NCBI GenBank assembly: GCA_002424635.1
Contig: DIKT01000022.1
Span: forward strand, 1 to 13,072
Length of the DNA stretch: 13,072 nucleotides
Reading direction: 5' to 3'
Origin: Desulfobulbaceae bacterium UBA5611
GTDB lineage: Bacteria > Desulfobacterota > Desulfobulbia > Desulfobulbales > Desulfocapsaceae
Within the stretch, counting starts at the first letter, position 1. Each line of letters opens with the position of its first letter. The notes beneath the pieces were generated by a model that was given only the letters and a program-made list of their open reading frames with translations, was not told the origin of the DNA and searched no databases. The translations under genes and the position numbers were made by a program. Positions 1-8,702 of the stretch are shown here, piece by piece.

Positions 1-791
1 AAGGCCATGATGAGAAAACGACCTAACACGGCAAAACCGGCTGCTTTTGGGGCAACGGACATAAACGAGGTAATAGTGGTTGGCGCTCCGTGATAAATAT
101 CCGGGGTCCAGAAATGAAATGGCGCCGCCCCCACTTTAAAACAAAAACCACAGAGCACCAAGGCAAACCCGGTCAGCAGGGCCGGATTGGTCAGAATATC
201 GGCCTCAAGGCAGTATTGGGCAATACCGGCCAGGTCGGTGGTGCCGGTCATGCCGTAGAGCAAAGAGATGCCAAACAGTAAGAGAGCGGAAGAAAAGGCG
301 CCCATAAGAAAATATTTTAAGGAGGCCTCATTGGCGCGCCAGTCATTTTTTAGCAGACCGACCAGACAGTAGATCGTCAGGGCCATGAGTTCCAGACCCA
401 GATAAACAACGATGAGATCGCCGGCTGAGATCATGGTCATCATACCGACCATCGAGAAAAGCATCAGACTGTAATATTCACCCTGACTGATTTTTTCGAT
501 CTTCAGGTATTGCCCGGATAAGAGCGTGGTCATGAGCAGACCGAACAGACAGATGATCTTAAAGAAGATCGCATAGGAGTCAACAATAAACATGGTGCCG
601 AAAGTAACGGCCGGTGTCTGCTTGAAGAGCATGACAATCAGACCAATCGCAGTCAGCACGACGAGCTGGGAAAGCAGTTCTTTTTTTCGAGGAAAGAGAA
701 GATCGACCATCACGAGAATGATGGCCATGCAGACCAGCAGTATCTCCGGCATGATCGGGCCAAGTGCGGGCAAGGTAAAGGGTATATTCAT
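1..791 (-). CDS. nuoN: NADH-quinone oxidoreductase subunit N, partial (C-terminus beyond left edge)
   Basis: This is an antiporter-like proton-pumping subunit in the membrane arm of complex I. The first 263 codons are present and the reading frame runs off the left edge of the window. The frame is hydrophobic throughout. It carries the family's key residues: a glutamate at about residue 134 (GLELMAL) and lysines at about 219 (CFKVGAAPFHFWTPDIYHGAP) and 249 (SVAPKAAGF), matching Glu133, Lys217 and Lys247 of E. coli NuoN. The ATG start is chosen because GAAGGA precedes it at about 7 bases. It follows nuoM after 64 bases, the usual last position of a nuo operon. Identity is firm; only the missing C-terminal part cannot be judged. 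Confidence 0.95.
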   Translation of the reverse strand, partial: MNIPFTLPALGPIMPEILLVCMAIILVMVDLLFPRKKELLSQLVVLTAIGLIVMLFKQTPAVTFGTMFIVDSYAIFFKIICLFGLLMTTLLSGQYLKIEKISQGEYYSLMLFSMVGMMTMISAGDLIVVYLGLELMALTIYCLVGLLKNDWRANEASLKYFLMGAFSSALLLFGISLLYGMTGTTDLAGIAQYCLEADILTNPALLTGFALVLCGFCFKVGAAPFHFWTPDIYHGAPTTITSFMSVAPKAAGFAVLGRFLIMA

Positions 792-855
792 GGAGAATCC
801 TTCTATGTTACTTTAAATATCCTGGACAATCTCTGGCGGACTAATCTTCCTTGTA

Positions 856-2388
856 CTAATGACTGAGCGGCAAGGCGGTGGCTGCGTCAAGCCCGAACTG
901 TACACCATTGGCTATGCCTGCCGGGTTCCCGGTCACCTGTTCGAGCAGATGGGCCACAGAAACATGCATATAACTCAACATATGATTGGGAAACAGGCCA
1001 ATCCAGAAAATGAGGATAACCAAGGGCAGGAAGGTGATTATCTCTCGTCGGTCCAGTCTTCTGATACTGTCCCATCTGGGATTAACGGGGTTGAAGAAGA
1101 TCCGCTGGTAGAGCCACAGCATATACCAGGCACCGATGATCAGGCCACTGGCGGCAATGAGGGCCACCCACGGTCTGGTCATAAAGCTGCCCAGCAGAAT
1201 GAGAAATTCGCCAATAAAGCCATTGGTTCCCGGCAGTCCGATGGAAGCCAGGGTAAACAGCAGGAAGAAGGAGGCCAAGACCGGCATTCTGGTGGCCAGG
1301 CCGCCATAATCGCTGATAAGTCGGGTGTGGGTCCGTTCGTAAACCATCCCAATGGCCAGAAAGAGAGCGCCGGTGATCACCCCATGATTGATCATCTGCA
1401 GGATGCCGCCTCCCACTGACTGGGTATTAAGGGAAAATATTCCCAGGGTGACAAAACCCATATGACTGACAGAGCTGTAGGCAATAAGCCTCTTGAGATC
1501 AGTCTGGGCCAGACAGATAAGCCCACCGTAGACTATGGCGATCAGCGACAGGATAATCATCGGCATTATCATGGCAGTGGTAGCCTCGGGCAGGATAGGT
1601 AGGGAGAAACGCAGGAAACCATAGGCCCCCATCTTAATGAGGATGGCAGCCAGCACCACCGAGCCTGCAGCAGGCGCTTCAGTATGAGCATCAGGCAGCC
1701 AGGTATGAACAGGCCACATCGGCACTTTGACGGCAAAAGCGGCAAAAAATCCCCAGAACAGCATCAGCTGGAGCTTGAGAGGATAACTCTGTTCGGCCAG
1801 AGCCAGAATATCAAAGGTATTACCGCCCTGCATATAAAGGGTGATGATACCGACCAGCATCAAGAGACTGCCGACCAGGGTGTAGAGAAAAAACTTGGTG
1901 GCAGCGTAGATGCGGTTGGGTCCACCCCAGATACCGATCAGCAGGAACATGGGGATGAGCATGGCCTCCCAGAAGATATAAAAGAGGAAAAAATCAAGGG
2001 CGCAGAAGACCCCGATCATTGCTCCCTCCAGGAGCAGCAGGCAGACGAAAAACTCCTTAATCTTGAGCTGGATGGAATGCCAGGAGACGAGGACACAGAG
2101 AATGGTAATCAGGGTCGACAGCAGGACAAATAGAATAGAAATACCGTCGAGACCTAAATAATACTCGATGTTAAACAGACTGATCCAGCTATGCCTTTCC
2201 ACAAATTGCATATGGTGGGTGGTTTTATCGAAAGCAAACCACAGGGGCAGCGTCAAGACAAACTCAACCAGACTGAAAACAAGGGCCATTCCCTTGATTT
2301 TTTTTTCGTTTTCTTTACCTGTTCCCAACAGGATAACTGCACCCAGAACAGGAAAGAAGATCAATAGACTGAGAATGGGCAATGACAT
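856..2388 (-). CDS. nuoM: NADH-quinone oxidoreductase subunit M
   Basis: This is the middle antiporter-like proton channel of the complex I membrane arm. The protein has 510 residues, the usual length for NuoM, and is made of about 14 membrane segments. The conserved glutamate is at about residue 141 (FWEAMLIPMFLLIGIWGG). The conserved lysine is at about 221, in the motif AVKVPMWPVHTWLPDAHTEAP, equivalent to Lys234 of E. coli NuoM. The start has a GAGGT ribosome binding site about 8 bases upstream. Only 3 bases separate it from the nuoL stop, so the two are almost certainly co-translated. Nothing looks truncated or rearranged. Confidence 0.97.
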   Translation of the reverse strand: MSLPILSLLIFFPVLGAVILLGTGKENEKKIKGMALVFSLVEFVLTLPLWFAFDKTTHHMQFVERHSWISLFNIEYYLGLDGISILFVLLSTLITILCVLVSWHSIQLKIKEFFVCLLLLEGAMIGVFCALDFFLFYIFWEAMLIPMFLLIGIWGGPNRIYAATKFFLYTLVGSLLMLVGIITLYMQGGNTFDILALAEQSYPLKLQLMLFWGFFAAFAVKVPMWPVHTWLPDAHTEAPAAGSVVLAAILIKMGAYGFLRFSLPILPEATTAMIMPMIILSLIAIVYGGLICLAQTDLKRLIAYSSVSHMGFVTLGIFSLNTQSVGGGILQMINHGVITGALFLAIGMVYERTHTRLISDYGGLATRMPVLASFFLLFTLASIGLPGTNGFIGEFLILLGSFMTRPWVALIAASGLIIGAWYMLWLYQRIFFNPVNPRWDSIRRLDRREIITFLPLVILIFWIGLFPNHMLSYMHVSVAHLLEQVTGNPAGIANGVQFGLDAATALPLSH

Positions 2389-2391
2389 ATT

Positions 2392-4314
2392 TCAGGACCT
2401 CGCATATATCAGGAAAATAATGAACACGATGCCACCACCCATATAGGCGAGGTAGTGCGATACCAGTCCGTTCTGAACTTTTCTTATGGTGCCGCTGAGT
2501 TGGCCGATCAGTTTGGGGATGCCATTGACAATAGTGTCGATCAAGCCGATATCGAAAAAATTTAAGATAAAGTTACGGCTGAAGCTGTTCATTGGCTTGA
2601 CTATTAAAAAGCCATAGATTTCATCTACATAATATTTATGTAGTGAGAGCCTGTAGAGTAGCGGGAATCGGTCCTGTATTTTTTGCGGCAGACCAGGGTT
2701 GTTGATATACATCTTCCAGGCCAGGAAAATGCCCAGAGCGCCCGCACCGACCGAGATAATCATCAGGATAATTTCAGTAAAATGGGAGGGATGAGCCTGA
2801 GGATGACCGAGTACAGGCTCCAGGAAATGGCTCCAGTTGGCATTGCCGCCCAGTACGGCAGGGACGCCAAAGGCCCCGGCCCCAACCGCCCCGATCGCCA
2901 GTAGTATCAGCGGTATCGTTATAGTCTTCGGTGACTCTTTCAGGTGATGCTGCTGTTCGGCGGTCCCCCGGAATTTGCCATGGAAGATAAGAAAAAAGAG
3001 ACGGAAAGAATAGAAGGCGGTCATACCGGCCACAATAGTACCGATGAACCAGGCAAATTTACCGGCCCCTACTGGAGATACAAAGGCCATGGCCAGTATT
3101 TCATCCTTGGAGAAGAATCCGGCAAAACCGGGCACCCCCGAAATGGACAGGGAGGCCAGCAGAAAGGTCCAGTAGGTGATGGGCATATATTTTTTTAACC
3201 CACCCATATATTTGACATCCTGTTCATGGTGCATGCCCAGGATAATGGAACCACAGCCTAGAAAGAGCAGGGCCTTGAAATAGGCATGCGTGAAGAGATG
3301 AAATACACCGGCACTGTATGCCCCCACCCCACAGGCAATGAACATATAGGCCAGCTGGGAAATGGTGGAATAAGCCACCACTCGTTTGATATCTGTCTGG
3401 GTCAGGGCAATGGTGGCGGCAAAAAGACAGGTAATACTGCCAACGATCGTGATCACATTCAACGCGGTCATCGACAGCGCAAAAATAGGATTGCAGCGGG
3501 CCACCAGGAAGACACCGGCGGTGACCATGGTGGCCGCATGGATCAAGGCACTGACAGGGGTCGGCCCTTCCATGGCATCAGGCAGCCAGACATGCAGAGG
3601 CAATTGGGCTGATTTGCCAATGGCCCCACAGAAAAGGAGCAGGGCGATGGCGGTTGGCAGGTTGAATGTAACGCCCAGCATGGTGAATGTCTGAGTCGCT
3701 ATCTGGGCGACATTGGCAAACACCGGTTCATAGTGGAGGGTGCCAAAGGAGGCATAAATAAGAAAAAGACCGAGGATAAACCCGAAATCACCAAAGCGAT
3801 TGACGATAAAGGCCTTCTTGCCGGCATCGGCGGCGGCCATCTTATTATAGTAGAAACCGATCAACAGATAGGAGGAGAGGCCTACTGCCTCCCAGCCAAA
3901 AAAGAGCTGCAGGAAATTGTTGCCCAGCACCAGCATCAACATGGAGAAAGTAAACAGGCTCAGGTATGAGAAAAAGCGGTAATAGCCGGCTTCCTCCTTC
4001 ATATAGCTTACAGAATAAATATGGACCAAGGCACTGACGGAAGTCACGACAATGAGCATGACCGAGGTCAGCTCGTCGAGCAGAAAACCGACCGAGACGG
4101 TCATTGCGCCTGAAGAGATCCAGGTATACAGATCGGTGTTGACCCGATAACCGTTCTTGACCTGGAAAAAAGCATAGATGGCACAGCTGAAGGAGATCAG
4201 CACCGTAATAATCGGTAACCAATGACTGTGGACCCCCAGCCGTTTGCCCACCAGAAAGGTGACAACAAACGAGAAGAGCGGCAAAAAAGGAATAAGAAGT
4301 AAGTAAGTTGGCAT
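2392..4314 (-). CDS. nuoL: NADH-quinone oxidoreductase subunit L
   Basis: This is the distal antiporter-like proton pump of complex I, which also carries the long lateral helix running along the membrane arm. Its 640 residues match the usual 610-670. Key residues are visible: glutamate at about 142 (FGWEAVGLSSYLLIGFYY), aspartate at about 176 (NRFGDFGF) and lysine at about 234, in KSAQLPLHVWLPDAMEGPTP. The C-terminal 100 or so residues hold an amphipathic stretch and a last hydrophobic helix, as expected for the lateral helix and its anchor. An AAGGG ribosome binding site lies 6 bases before the ATG, and nuoK ends 2 bases upstream. The extra C-terminal extension of fused sodium-antiporter relatives is absent. 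Confidence 0.97.
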   Translation of the reverse strand: MPTYLLLIPFLPLFSFVVTFLVGKRLGVHSHWLPIITVLISFSCAIYAFFQVKNGYRVNTDLYTWISSGAMTVSVGFLLDELTSVMLIVVTSVSALVHIYSVSYMKEEAGYYRFFSYLSLFTFSMLMLVLGNNFLQLFFGWEAVGLSSYLLIGFYYNKMAAADAGKKAFIVNRFGDFGFILGLFLIYASFGTLHYEPVFANVAQIATQTFTMLGVTFNLPTAIALLLFCGAIGKSAQLPLHVWLPDAMEGPTPVSALIHAATMVTAGVFLVARCNPIFALSMTALNVITIVGSITCLFAATIALTQTDIKRVVAYSTISQLAYMFIACGVGAYSAGVFHLFTHAYFKALLFLGCGSIILGMHHEQDVKYMGGLKKYMPITYWTFLLASLSISGVPGFAGFFSKDEILAMAFVSPVGAGKFAWFIGTIVAGMTAFYSFRLFFLIFHGKFRGTAEQQHHLKESPKTITIPLILLAIGAVGAGAFGVPAVLGGNANWSHFLEPVLGHPQAHPSHFTEIILMIISVGAGALGIFLAWKMYINNPGLPQKIQDRFPLLYRLSLHKYYVDEIYGFLIVKPMNSFSRNFILNFFDIGLIDTIVNGIPKLIGQLSGTIRKVQNGLVSHYLAYMGGGIVFIIFLIYARS

Positions 4315-4316
4315 AA

Positions 4317-4619
4317 CTATCCCTTGAGCTCGTTGATATGGTCAACATAAACTGTTTTTTTGTTGCGAAAGAGCACGATAACCAGACCCAGGCCGATAGC
4401 CGCTTCAGCTGCCGCTACGGTAATGATAAACAAGATAAAGCTCTGGCCGCGCAGGCTATCAAGATAGTGACTCATTGCGACCAGATTGAGGTTGACAGCA
4501 TTTAGCATTAACTCAATGGATAAAAACATGATAATGATATTGCGCCTGACCAGAAAGCCATAAATGCCAATGGAGAAAAGGATGGTCGCTAAGACCATAT
4601 ACCATGATAAAGGGATCAT
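4317..4619 (-). CDS. nuoK: NADH-quinone oxidoreductase subunit K
   Basis: This is a small membrane subunit (100 residues, three helices) in the complex I membrane arm, related to MrpC. It carries both buried glutamates needed for proton transfer: Glu36 (FLSIELMLNAVNL) and Glu72 (VAAAEAAIGLGLVI), at the same numbers as in E. coli NuoK. The ATG overlaps the nuoJ stop as ATGA, and GAGGTG upstream supports this start. Length and motifs are entirely typical. Confidence 0.97.
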   Translation of the reverse strand: MIPLSWYMVLATILFSIGIYGFLVRRNIIIMFLSIELMLNAVNLNLVAMSHYLDSLRGQSFILFIITVAAAEAAIGLGLVIVLFRNKKTVYVDHINELKG

Positions 4620-5182
4620 TTTTGCACCTCGGGTGTAGCGGTCGCGGTGCTGTCCCGTACATCATCTGCTGTCTCCTCTTTATCATTGCGGGCCAGGACC
4701 AGACCGCCGACCACCGCAATAAGCAGAATCAGACCGGCCAGTTCAAAGGGCAGAATAAAGGTTGAATATAATTCCATGGCGATGGCCTTGGTATGGGTGA
4801 GTTGTTCTATCCTGGCGACCGGATAGTTGCCTTTAGCCCCCAGTTTAAAATAGGGAATAATGGCCAGCAGGGACAACCCCAAGATGATGCTGACCACTGT
4901 TGATAAACGATGATGGGCCACGAAGCGCTGACTCTTGATTTCCTGGCGTAAGTTAACCAGAAAAAGGACAAAGAGATAAAGGATCAGGATGCCCCCTGCA
5001 TAGACAATAATCTGGATGGCGGCCAGAAATTCGGCATTTAAAAGAAGGTAGAGTCCGGCTATATGGAAGAAGAGGACCAGTACCGACAGGACGCTATAGA
5101 CCGGATTATGAAAACGGACGGCCAGAAGAGCGGTGCTAATGATGACAAGCGCGCAGTATAGAAAGATGAGCTGGCTAAGCAT
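4616..5182 (-). CDS. nuoJ: NADH-quinone oxidoreductase subunit J
   Basis: This is a membrane-arm subunit next to the quinone site; its third helix takes part in coupling. The protein has 188 residues with five predicted helices and the family segment NAEFLAAIQIIVYAGGILILYLFV near residues 50-75, which contains the conserved VYAGGI. The open frame continues upstream to base 5278. The start at 5182 is preferred because GGAGG lies 6 bases before it and because the longer N-terminus is polar, arginine-rich and unlike NuoJ. With this start the gene overlaps the end of nuoI by 8 bases. The C-terminal tail after the last helix (about 20 residues, acidic and threonine-rich) is variable in the family. 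Confidence 0.94.
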   Translation of the reverse strand: MLSQLIFLYCALVIISTALLAVRFHNPVYSVLSVLVLFFHIAGLYLLLNAEFLAAIQIIVYAGGILILYLFVLFLVNLRQEIKSQRFVAHHRLSTVVSIILGLSLLAIIPYFKLGAKGNYPVARIEQLTHTKAIAMELYSTFILPFELAGLILLIAVVGGLVLARNDKEETADDVRDSTATATPEVQK

Positions 5183-5828
5183 GAGCTGCCTCCGTATCGG
5201 TAATAGGTTTACTTGCCGGCGGCTGCCGCACCTTGGTGCCGACAAATTGGCCTTCAATGGTCCAGTCAGCCGGGACATCTCTTCTCATGGCGGCCGCCAG
5301 CCTTGATTCCAGAGTTCCTCGAGGTCGCCAGAAAGGATTGACGTAGGTGTCATCATAACCTGTCTGTTCCAGGAAACGATCCCAGTTGGCAAGCAGGATC
5401 TCTTGGTCAAAGTAGATGGCCTCGCGGTCGTAGGAGGCATATTCAAAAACCTCGGTCATAGTGATGGCGCCAACCGGGCAGACTTCGACACAATAACCGC
5501 AGAAGACACAGCGCAGGACATCAATGGCATACTGATCGATCAGGCGTTGGCCGCTGTCTCCCGGGTGGGTTTTTATATGAATACACCGGGAGGGACAGAC
5601 CGTGGCACACCGCATGCAGCCGATACATTTGGAAGCATTGGTCAGGGGATCACGGACCAGGGCATGCTGCCCTCGAAAGCCCGCATACATGGGAGGCTTT
5701 TCGTCAGGATACTGCCGGGTTATGGGCCGCGAAAAGAGCTTGCGCAGAGTCAAGGCCAATCCTTGCAGGATTTCAACCTGCAGGATGGTTTGCAGCAGAT
5801 TTCTTTTGGCTTTATATTGAACTTTCAT
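5175..5828 (-). CDS. nuoI: NADH-quinone oxidoreductase subunit I (2x[4Fe-4S])
   Basis: This is the peripheral-arm ferredoxin-like subunit that carries clusters N6a and N6b and hands electrons to NuoB. Two complete CxxCxxCxxxCP motifs are present: Cys68, 71, 74 and 78 (CIGCMRCATVCP) and Cys107, 110, 113 and 117 (CVFCGYCVEVCP). In this operon it matters more than usual: with nuoE, F and G absent, NuoI is the likely entry point for electrons. The ATG at 5828 gives 217 residues and has GGAAC upstream. A TTG at 5849 would add seven residues and overlap the nuoH stop, but has no clear ribosome binding site. The C-terminal 80 or so residues extend past the ferredoxin core, somewhat longer than in short NuoI proteins. 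Confidence 0.95.
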   Translation of the reverse strand: MKVQYKAKRNLLQTILQVEILQGLALTLRKLFSRPITRQYPDEKPPMYAGFRGQHALVRDPLTNASKCIGCMRCATVCPSRCIHIKTHPGDSGQRLIDQYAIDVLRCVFCGYCVEVCPVGAITMTEVFEYASYDREAIYFDQEILLANWDRFLEQTGYDDTYVNPFWRPRGTLESRLAAAMRRDVPADWTIEGQFVGTKVRQPPASKPITDTEAAHA

Positions 5829-5845
5829 AGTTGTAGTTCCATCAA

Positions 5846-6814
5846 TCAATGCACCAGAGCCTTAAATAAGCCGGTTAGAAAGATATTGAGCAAAGCTAGA
5901 GGGATGAGCAGCTTCCAGCCAATCGCCATGAGTTGGTCATAGCGGTATCTCGGCAGGGTGGCCCGGATCCAGATAAAAACAAACAGGAAGCCGTAAACCT
6001 TGAGGATAAACCAGAAGGGCGGAAAAAACGGAATGACGAAGGGGCCATTCCAGCCGCCTAAAAAACAGACGGTGCCGATCGATGCCAGTATCATCATGCC
6101 GATATATTCAGCCATGAAAAACATGGCGTAGCGCATGCCGGAGTATTCAGTGATATAGCCTGAAACCAGCTCGGTCTCCGCTTCCGGTAAATCAAAAGGG
6201 ACGCGGTTGGTTTCGGCCAGCATGGCAATAAAAAAAACAAAAAAACCGATTATCTGCGGAAATAGATAAATAGAGAAAATAGAAGTGCCCTGGGCCGCCA
6301 CGATTTCACTCAGGTTCAGCGAGCCAGACAACATCATGACTCCGACGAGACTCAAGCCCATCGGAATTTCATAACTGATTACCTGGGCCATGGAACGCAT
6401 GCCGCCCAGAAAGGTATATTTGGAATTGGAGGCCCAACCAGCCAGAATAATTCCGTAACTGGCAAGCGAGCTCATGGCGAAAATAAAGAGCAGACCGATG
6501 TTGATGTCAGCCAGCACCCAGCCTTCAGCAAATGGCAGGACCGCCAGAGCGGCGAGCATGGTCACCAGACAGATAATGGGGGCCGCCAGAAAGAGCGGTT
6601 TATCGGCCTGCTGTGGGATGATATCCTCTTTAAAAAAACTTTTTATTCCATCGGCGATAGGCTGCAGCAGGCCATGCCAGCCAACCCGCATCGGTCCCAT
6701 TCTAACCTGCATATGACCGATAATCTTTCGTTCAAAGTAAGTAAGATAAGCTACATGCAGCAATACAATAGCCATGACCATGGCGATTTGGAGGAGTAAT
6801 ATTAAAATCTGCAT
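5846..6814 (-). CDS. nuoH: NADH-quinone oxidoreductase subunit H
   Basis: This membrane subunit forms the quinone chamber with NuoB and NuoD and links the peripheral arm to the pumps. The protein has 322 residues with about eight helices. Diagnostic motifs are the N-terminal ERKIIGHMQVRMGPMRVGWHG near residues 28-48, with the cytoplasmic loop GIKSFFKEDIIP following, and the acidic loop LAETNRVPFDLPEAETELVSGY near residues 200-221. The ATG has only a modest GGTGA site 4 bases upstream. It follows nuoD across a 100-base gap, the place where nuoE, F and G usually lie. Length and motifs are normal, with no sign of being the hydrogenase paralogue (HycD/EchB), because the full acidic loop is present. 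Confidence 0.96.
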   Translation of the reverse strand: MQILILLLQIAMVMAIVLLHVAYLTYFERKIIGHMQVRMGPMRVGWHGLLQPIADGIKSFFKEDIIPQQADKPLFLAAPIICLVTMLAALAVLPFAEGWVLADINIGLLFIFAMSSLASYGIILAGWASNSKYTFLGGMRSMAQVISYEIPMGLSLVGVMMLSGSLNLSEIVAAQGTSIFSIYLFPQIIGFFVFFIAMLAETNRVPFDLPEAETELVSGYITEYSGMRYAMFFMAEYIGMMILASIGTVCFLGGWNGPFVIPFFPPFWFILKVYGFLFVFIWIRATLPRYRYDQLMAIGWKLLIPLALLNIFLTGLFKALVH

Positions 6815-6914
6815 AATTTCACCAGCACCAAGACAGTGTCCATGAGTCTAATTCCAGAGGTACCATTAGAAGATGATTATAAGTAAATTTAAGTTACGGT
6901 GTTTTGAAAATCGA
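6815..6914 (-). other. nuoD-nuoH intergenic gap (site of absent nuoEFG)
   Basis: This is the widest gap in the nuo block. It is AT-rich and has no open frame of useful size. A TATAAT is present on the minus strand at 6876-6881 but without a convincing -35 element. In the common 14-gene order, nuoE, nuoF and nuoG lie here. No recognisable fragment of them is visible by eye. Confidence 0.6.
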
Positions 6915-8132
6915 TTATCTGTCACATTCTCCCAGGACCACATCAAGGGTGCCGATAATGGCAATCAGATCAGCGATCATCACCCCTTGGCCGATGGTCG
7001 CCAGGGCGCCGATATGGAGAAAAGAAGGAGAACGGATATGCATGCGATAGGGCCGACCCATGCCATCACTGATAAAATAGAAGCCAAGCTCGCCTTTTGG
7101 AACTTCGGTGGCGACATAGACATCCCCTTCCATATAGAGATCGCGGTTGTCGATTAACTTGATCAAAGCGTTACCGGCCACAGCGTCAAATTCTATTTTG
7201 CGGCCGGGTTTGGCTGGCATTATCAGATCCGGCGCATCTTTGCCGAGGATGGGGCCGGGTGGCATTCTTTCAATACATTGTCGGAGGATATTATTGGATT
7301 GCCTGAATTCTTCCATGCGACAGCGATATCTGGCGTAGGTATCGCCGGTCTCACCGACAGGGACTTCGAAGTCCATCTGATCATAGGCGGCATAAGGTAC
7401 ATGTTGACGAATATCATAATCGACTCCGGAACCGCGCAGCGAAGGTCCGGTCAGACAGAGATCAACTGCTTTGTCAGCTGAAATCGGGCCGATACCAATG
7501 GTTCTTTTGAGCCAGATGCGATTGGTGTCGATCAAGGTTTCATACTCGGCAATATGGTCAGGAAACTCATCAACGAAGCGTTGCAGCTTCAGCATGATGG
7601 AATGGGTGACATCCTGTCTGACACCGCCAAGGCGAGTATAAGTATTGGTCAACCTGGACCCGCAAAGCTCGGCAAAAAGTTCAAGCAGGACTTCTCTTTC
7701 GCGGAAACAATAAAGAAAAACGGTCATGGCCCCGATATCGAGGGCATGGGTGGCCAGCCACAGGAGGTGACTGCTGATCCGCGCCATCTCACAGACCATG
7801 ACCCGGATGAATTGGGCCCGGGGAGGTACGTCGATGGCCAGCAGTTTTTCCACGGCTACGCAGTAGCCGACATTATTGGCCATGGCCGCGATATAGTCGA
7901 GCCGGTCGGTAAGGACTATATTCTGGGCATAGGTTCGATGTTCGGCCAGCTTTTCAAAACCCCGATGCAGATAACCGACCTGGGGATCGCATTTGTCAAT
8001 GGTCTCGCCGTCAAGCTCAAGATCGACCCGCAAGACCCCATGGGTGGCGGGATGCTGGGGGCCCATTTTCAGCCGGTATTTGTCATCAGCACCATCAGCA
8101 ACCTGTACATCAAGTGTTGTCGTCTTGGTCAT
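6915..8132 (-). CDS. nuoD: NADH-quinone oxidoreductase subunit D
   Basis: This is the 49-kDa quinone-binding subunit of the connecting arm, related to the large subunit of NiFe hydrogenases. The protein has 405 residues. The quinone-ligand histidine is in MGPQHPATHG (His31) and the tyrosine in DRLDYIAAM (Tyr80), equivalent to His59 and Tyr108 of the bovine protein. The C-terminus ends in the typical LDVVLGECDR. The paired cysteines that bind nickel in hydrogenases are missing from both ends, so this is a true complex I subunit. The start at 8132 is chosen over an in-frame ATG at 8153 because AAAGGA lies about 10 bases before it and nothing useful precedes 8153. nuoC is separate, not fused as in E. 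coli. Confidence 0.96.
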   Translation of the reverse strand: MTKTTTLDVQVADGADDKYRLKMGPQHPATHGVLRVDLELDGETIDKCDPQVGYLHRGFEKLAEHRTYAQNIVLTDRLDYIAAMANNVGYCVAVEKLLAIDVPPRAQFIRVMVCEMARISSHLLWLATHALDIGAMTVFLYCFREREVLLELFAELCGSRLTNTYTRLGGVRQDVTHSIMLKLQRFVDEFPDHIAEYETLIDTNRIWLKRTIGIGPISADKAVDLCLTGPSLRGSGVDYDIRQHVPYAAYDQMDFEVPVGETGDTYARYRCRMEEFRQSNNILRQCIERMPPGPILGKDAPDLIMPAKPGRKIEFDAVAGNALIKLIDNRDLYMEGDVYVATEVPKGELGFYFISDGMGRPYRMHIRSPSFLHIGALATIGQGVMIADLIAIIGTLDVVLGECDR

Positions 8133-8174
8133 TACATGCCGTTCCTTTTGCATTTGGGAAATAGAAGCAAAACC

Positions 8175-8702
8175 CTAAAATTCAAATTGTTTCAACTGAG
8201 CTGCTTTTTCCTTCAATTGCTCAAATCCACTCCACTCTTGATCACCCTTCAGGGCGTAATCCTTACGCAGAGGATGGCCCTGCCAGTCGTCAGGAGTCAA
8301 TATCCTTTTGAGGTTGGGATGATTGTTAAAGACAATGCCGAACAGATCATAGGTCTCCCGTTCCAGCCAGTTCGCCCCGGTCCAGAGCCCACAGATGGAA
8401 TCAATCGCGGGATCCGTCTCAGGCACCGGTGCCTTTAATCGCAGGAGAGTGCGGTTCTCCATGGAGTAGAGCTGATAGATCACTTCAAAGCGCTCGACAA
8501 AATGAGCTGTTCGGTGCAGATTGTCGACGCCGCAAAGACAGTTAAGATGATTCATTTGATGTTCCGTTTTGAGAAATTGTATCATTTCAACGATCAAAGT
8601 GCGGGCCACCGAGGTGGTCACCTGCCCCCTATGTTCAATTATTCCCAAGATGGAATCCGGAAATTTTTCCTGCAGCCGTGCTGCTATGCGAATTGGCTCC
8701 AT
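8175..8702 (-). CDS. nuoC: NADH-quinone oxidoreductase subunit C
   Basis: This is the 30-kDa connecting-arm subunit that packs against NuoD and carries no cofactor. The protein has 175 residues. Its C-terminal half has the family signature: ANWLERETYDLFGIVFNNHP, then NLKRILTPDDWQGHPLRKDY, near residues 110-150. AGGAG lies 8 bases before the ATG. The gene overlaps the end of nuoB by 19 bases, and a 42-base gap follows before nuoD. Short relative to the fused NuoCD but normal for a separate NuoC. Confidence 0.95.
   Translation of the reverse strand: MEPIRIAARLQEKFPDSILGIIEHRGQVTTSVARTLIVEMIQFLKTEHQMNHLNCLCGVDNLHRTAHFVERFEVIYQLYSMENRTLLRLKAPVPETDPAIDSICGLWTGANWLERETYDLFGIVFNNHPNLKRILTPDDWQGHPLRKDYALKGDQEWSGFEQLKEKAAQLKQFEF

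Noticed and set aside
859..1419. 186-codon plus-strand open frame opposite nuoM
   Set aside because: It is antisense to a well-conserved region of nuoM, of low complexity and polar, with no family features.
6876..6881. TATAAT on the minus strand in the nuoD-nuoH gap as an internal promoter
   Set aside because: No -35-like element lies 16-18 bases upstream and there is no extended -10; the gap is AT-rich, so a chance match is likely.
6915..8132. Possibility that the B-C-D-H-I genes encode a group 4 NiFe hydrogenase rather than complex I
   Set aside because: The NuoD protein lacks the nickel-binding cysteine pairs at both ends and keeps the quinone-site His and Tyr. nuoA, J and K are also present.
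7554..8438. 294-codon plus-strand open frame opposite nuoD and nuoC
   Set aside because: It is fully antisense to two clear complex I genes, has no recognisable family features, and results from codon bias on the opposite strand.
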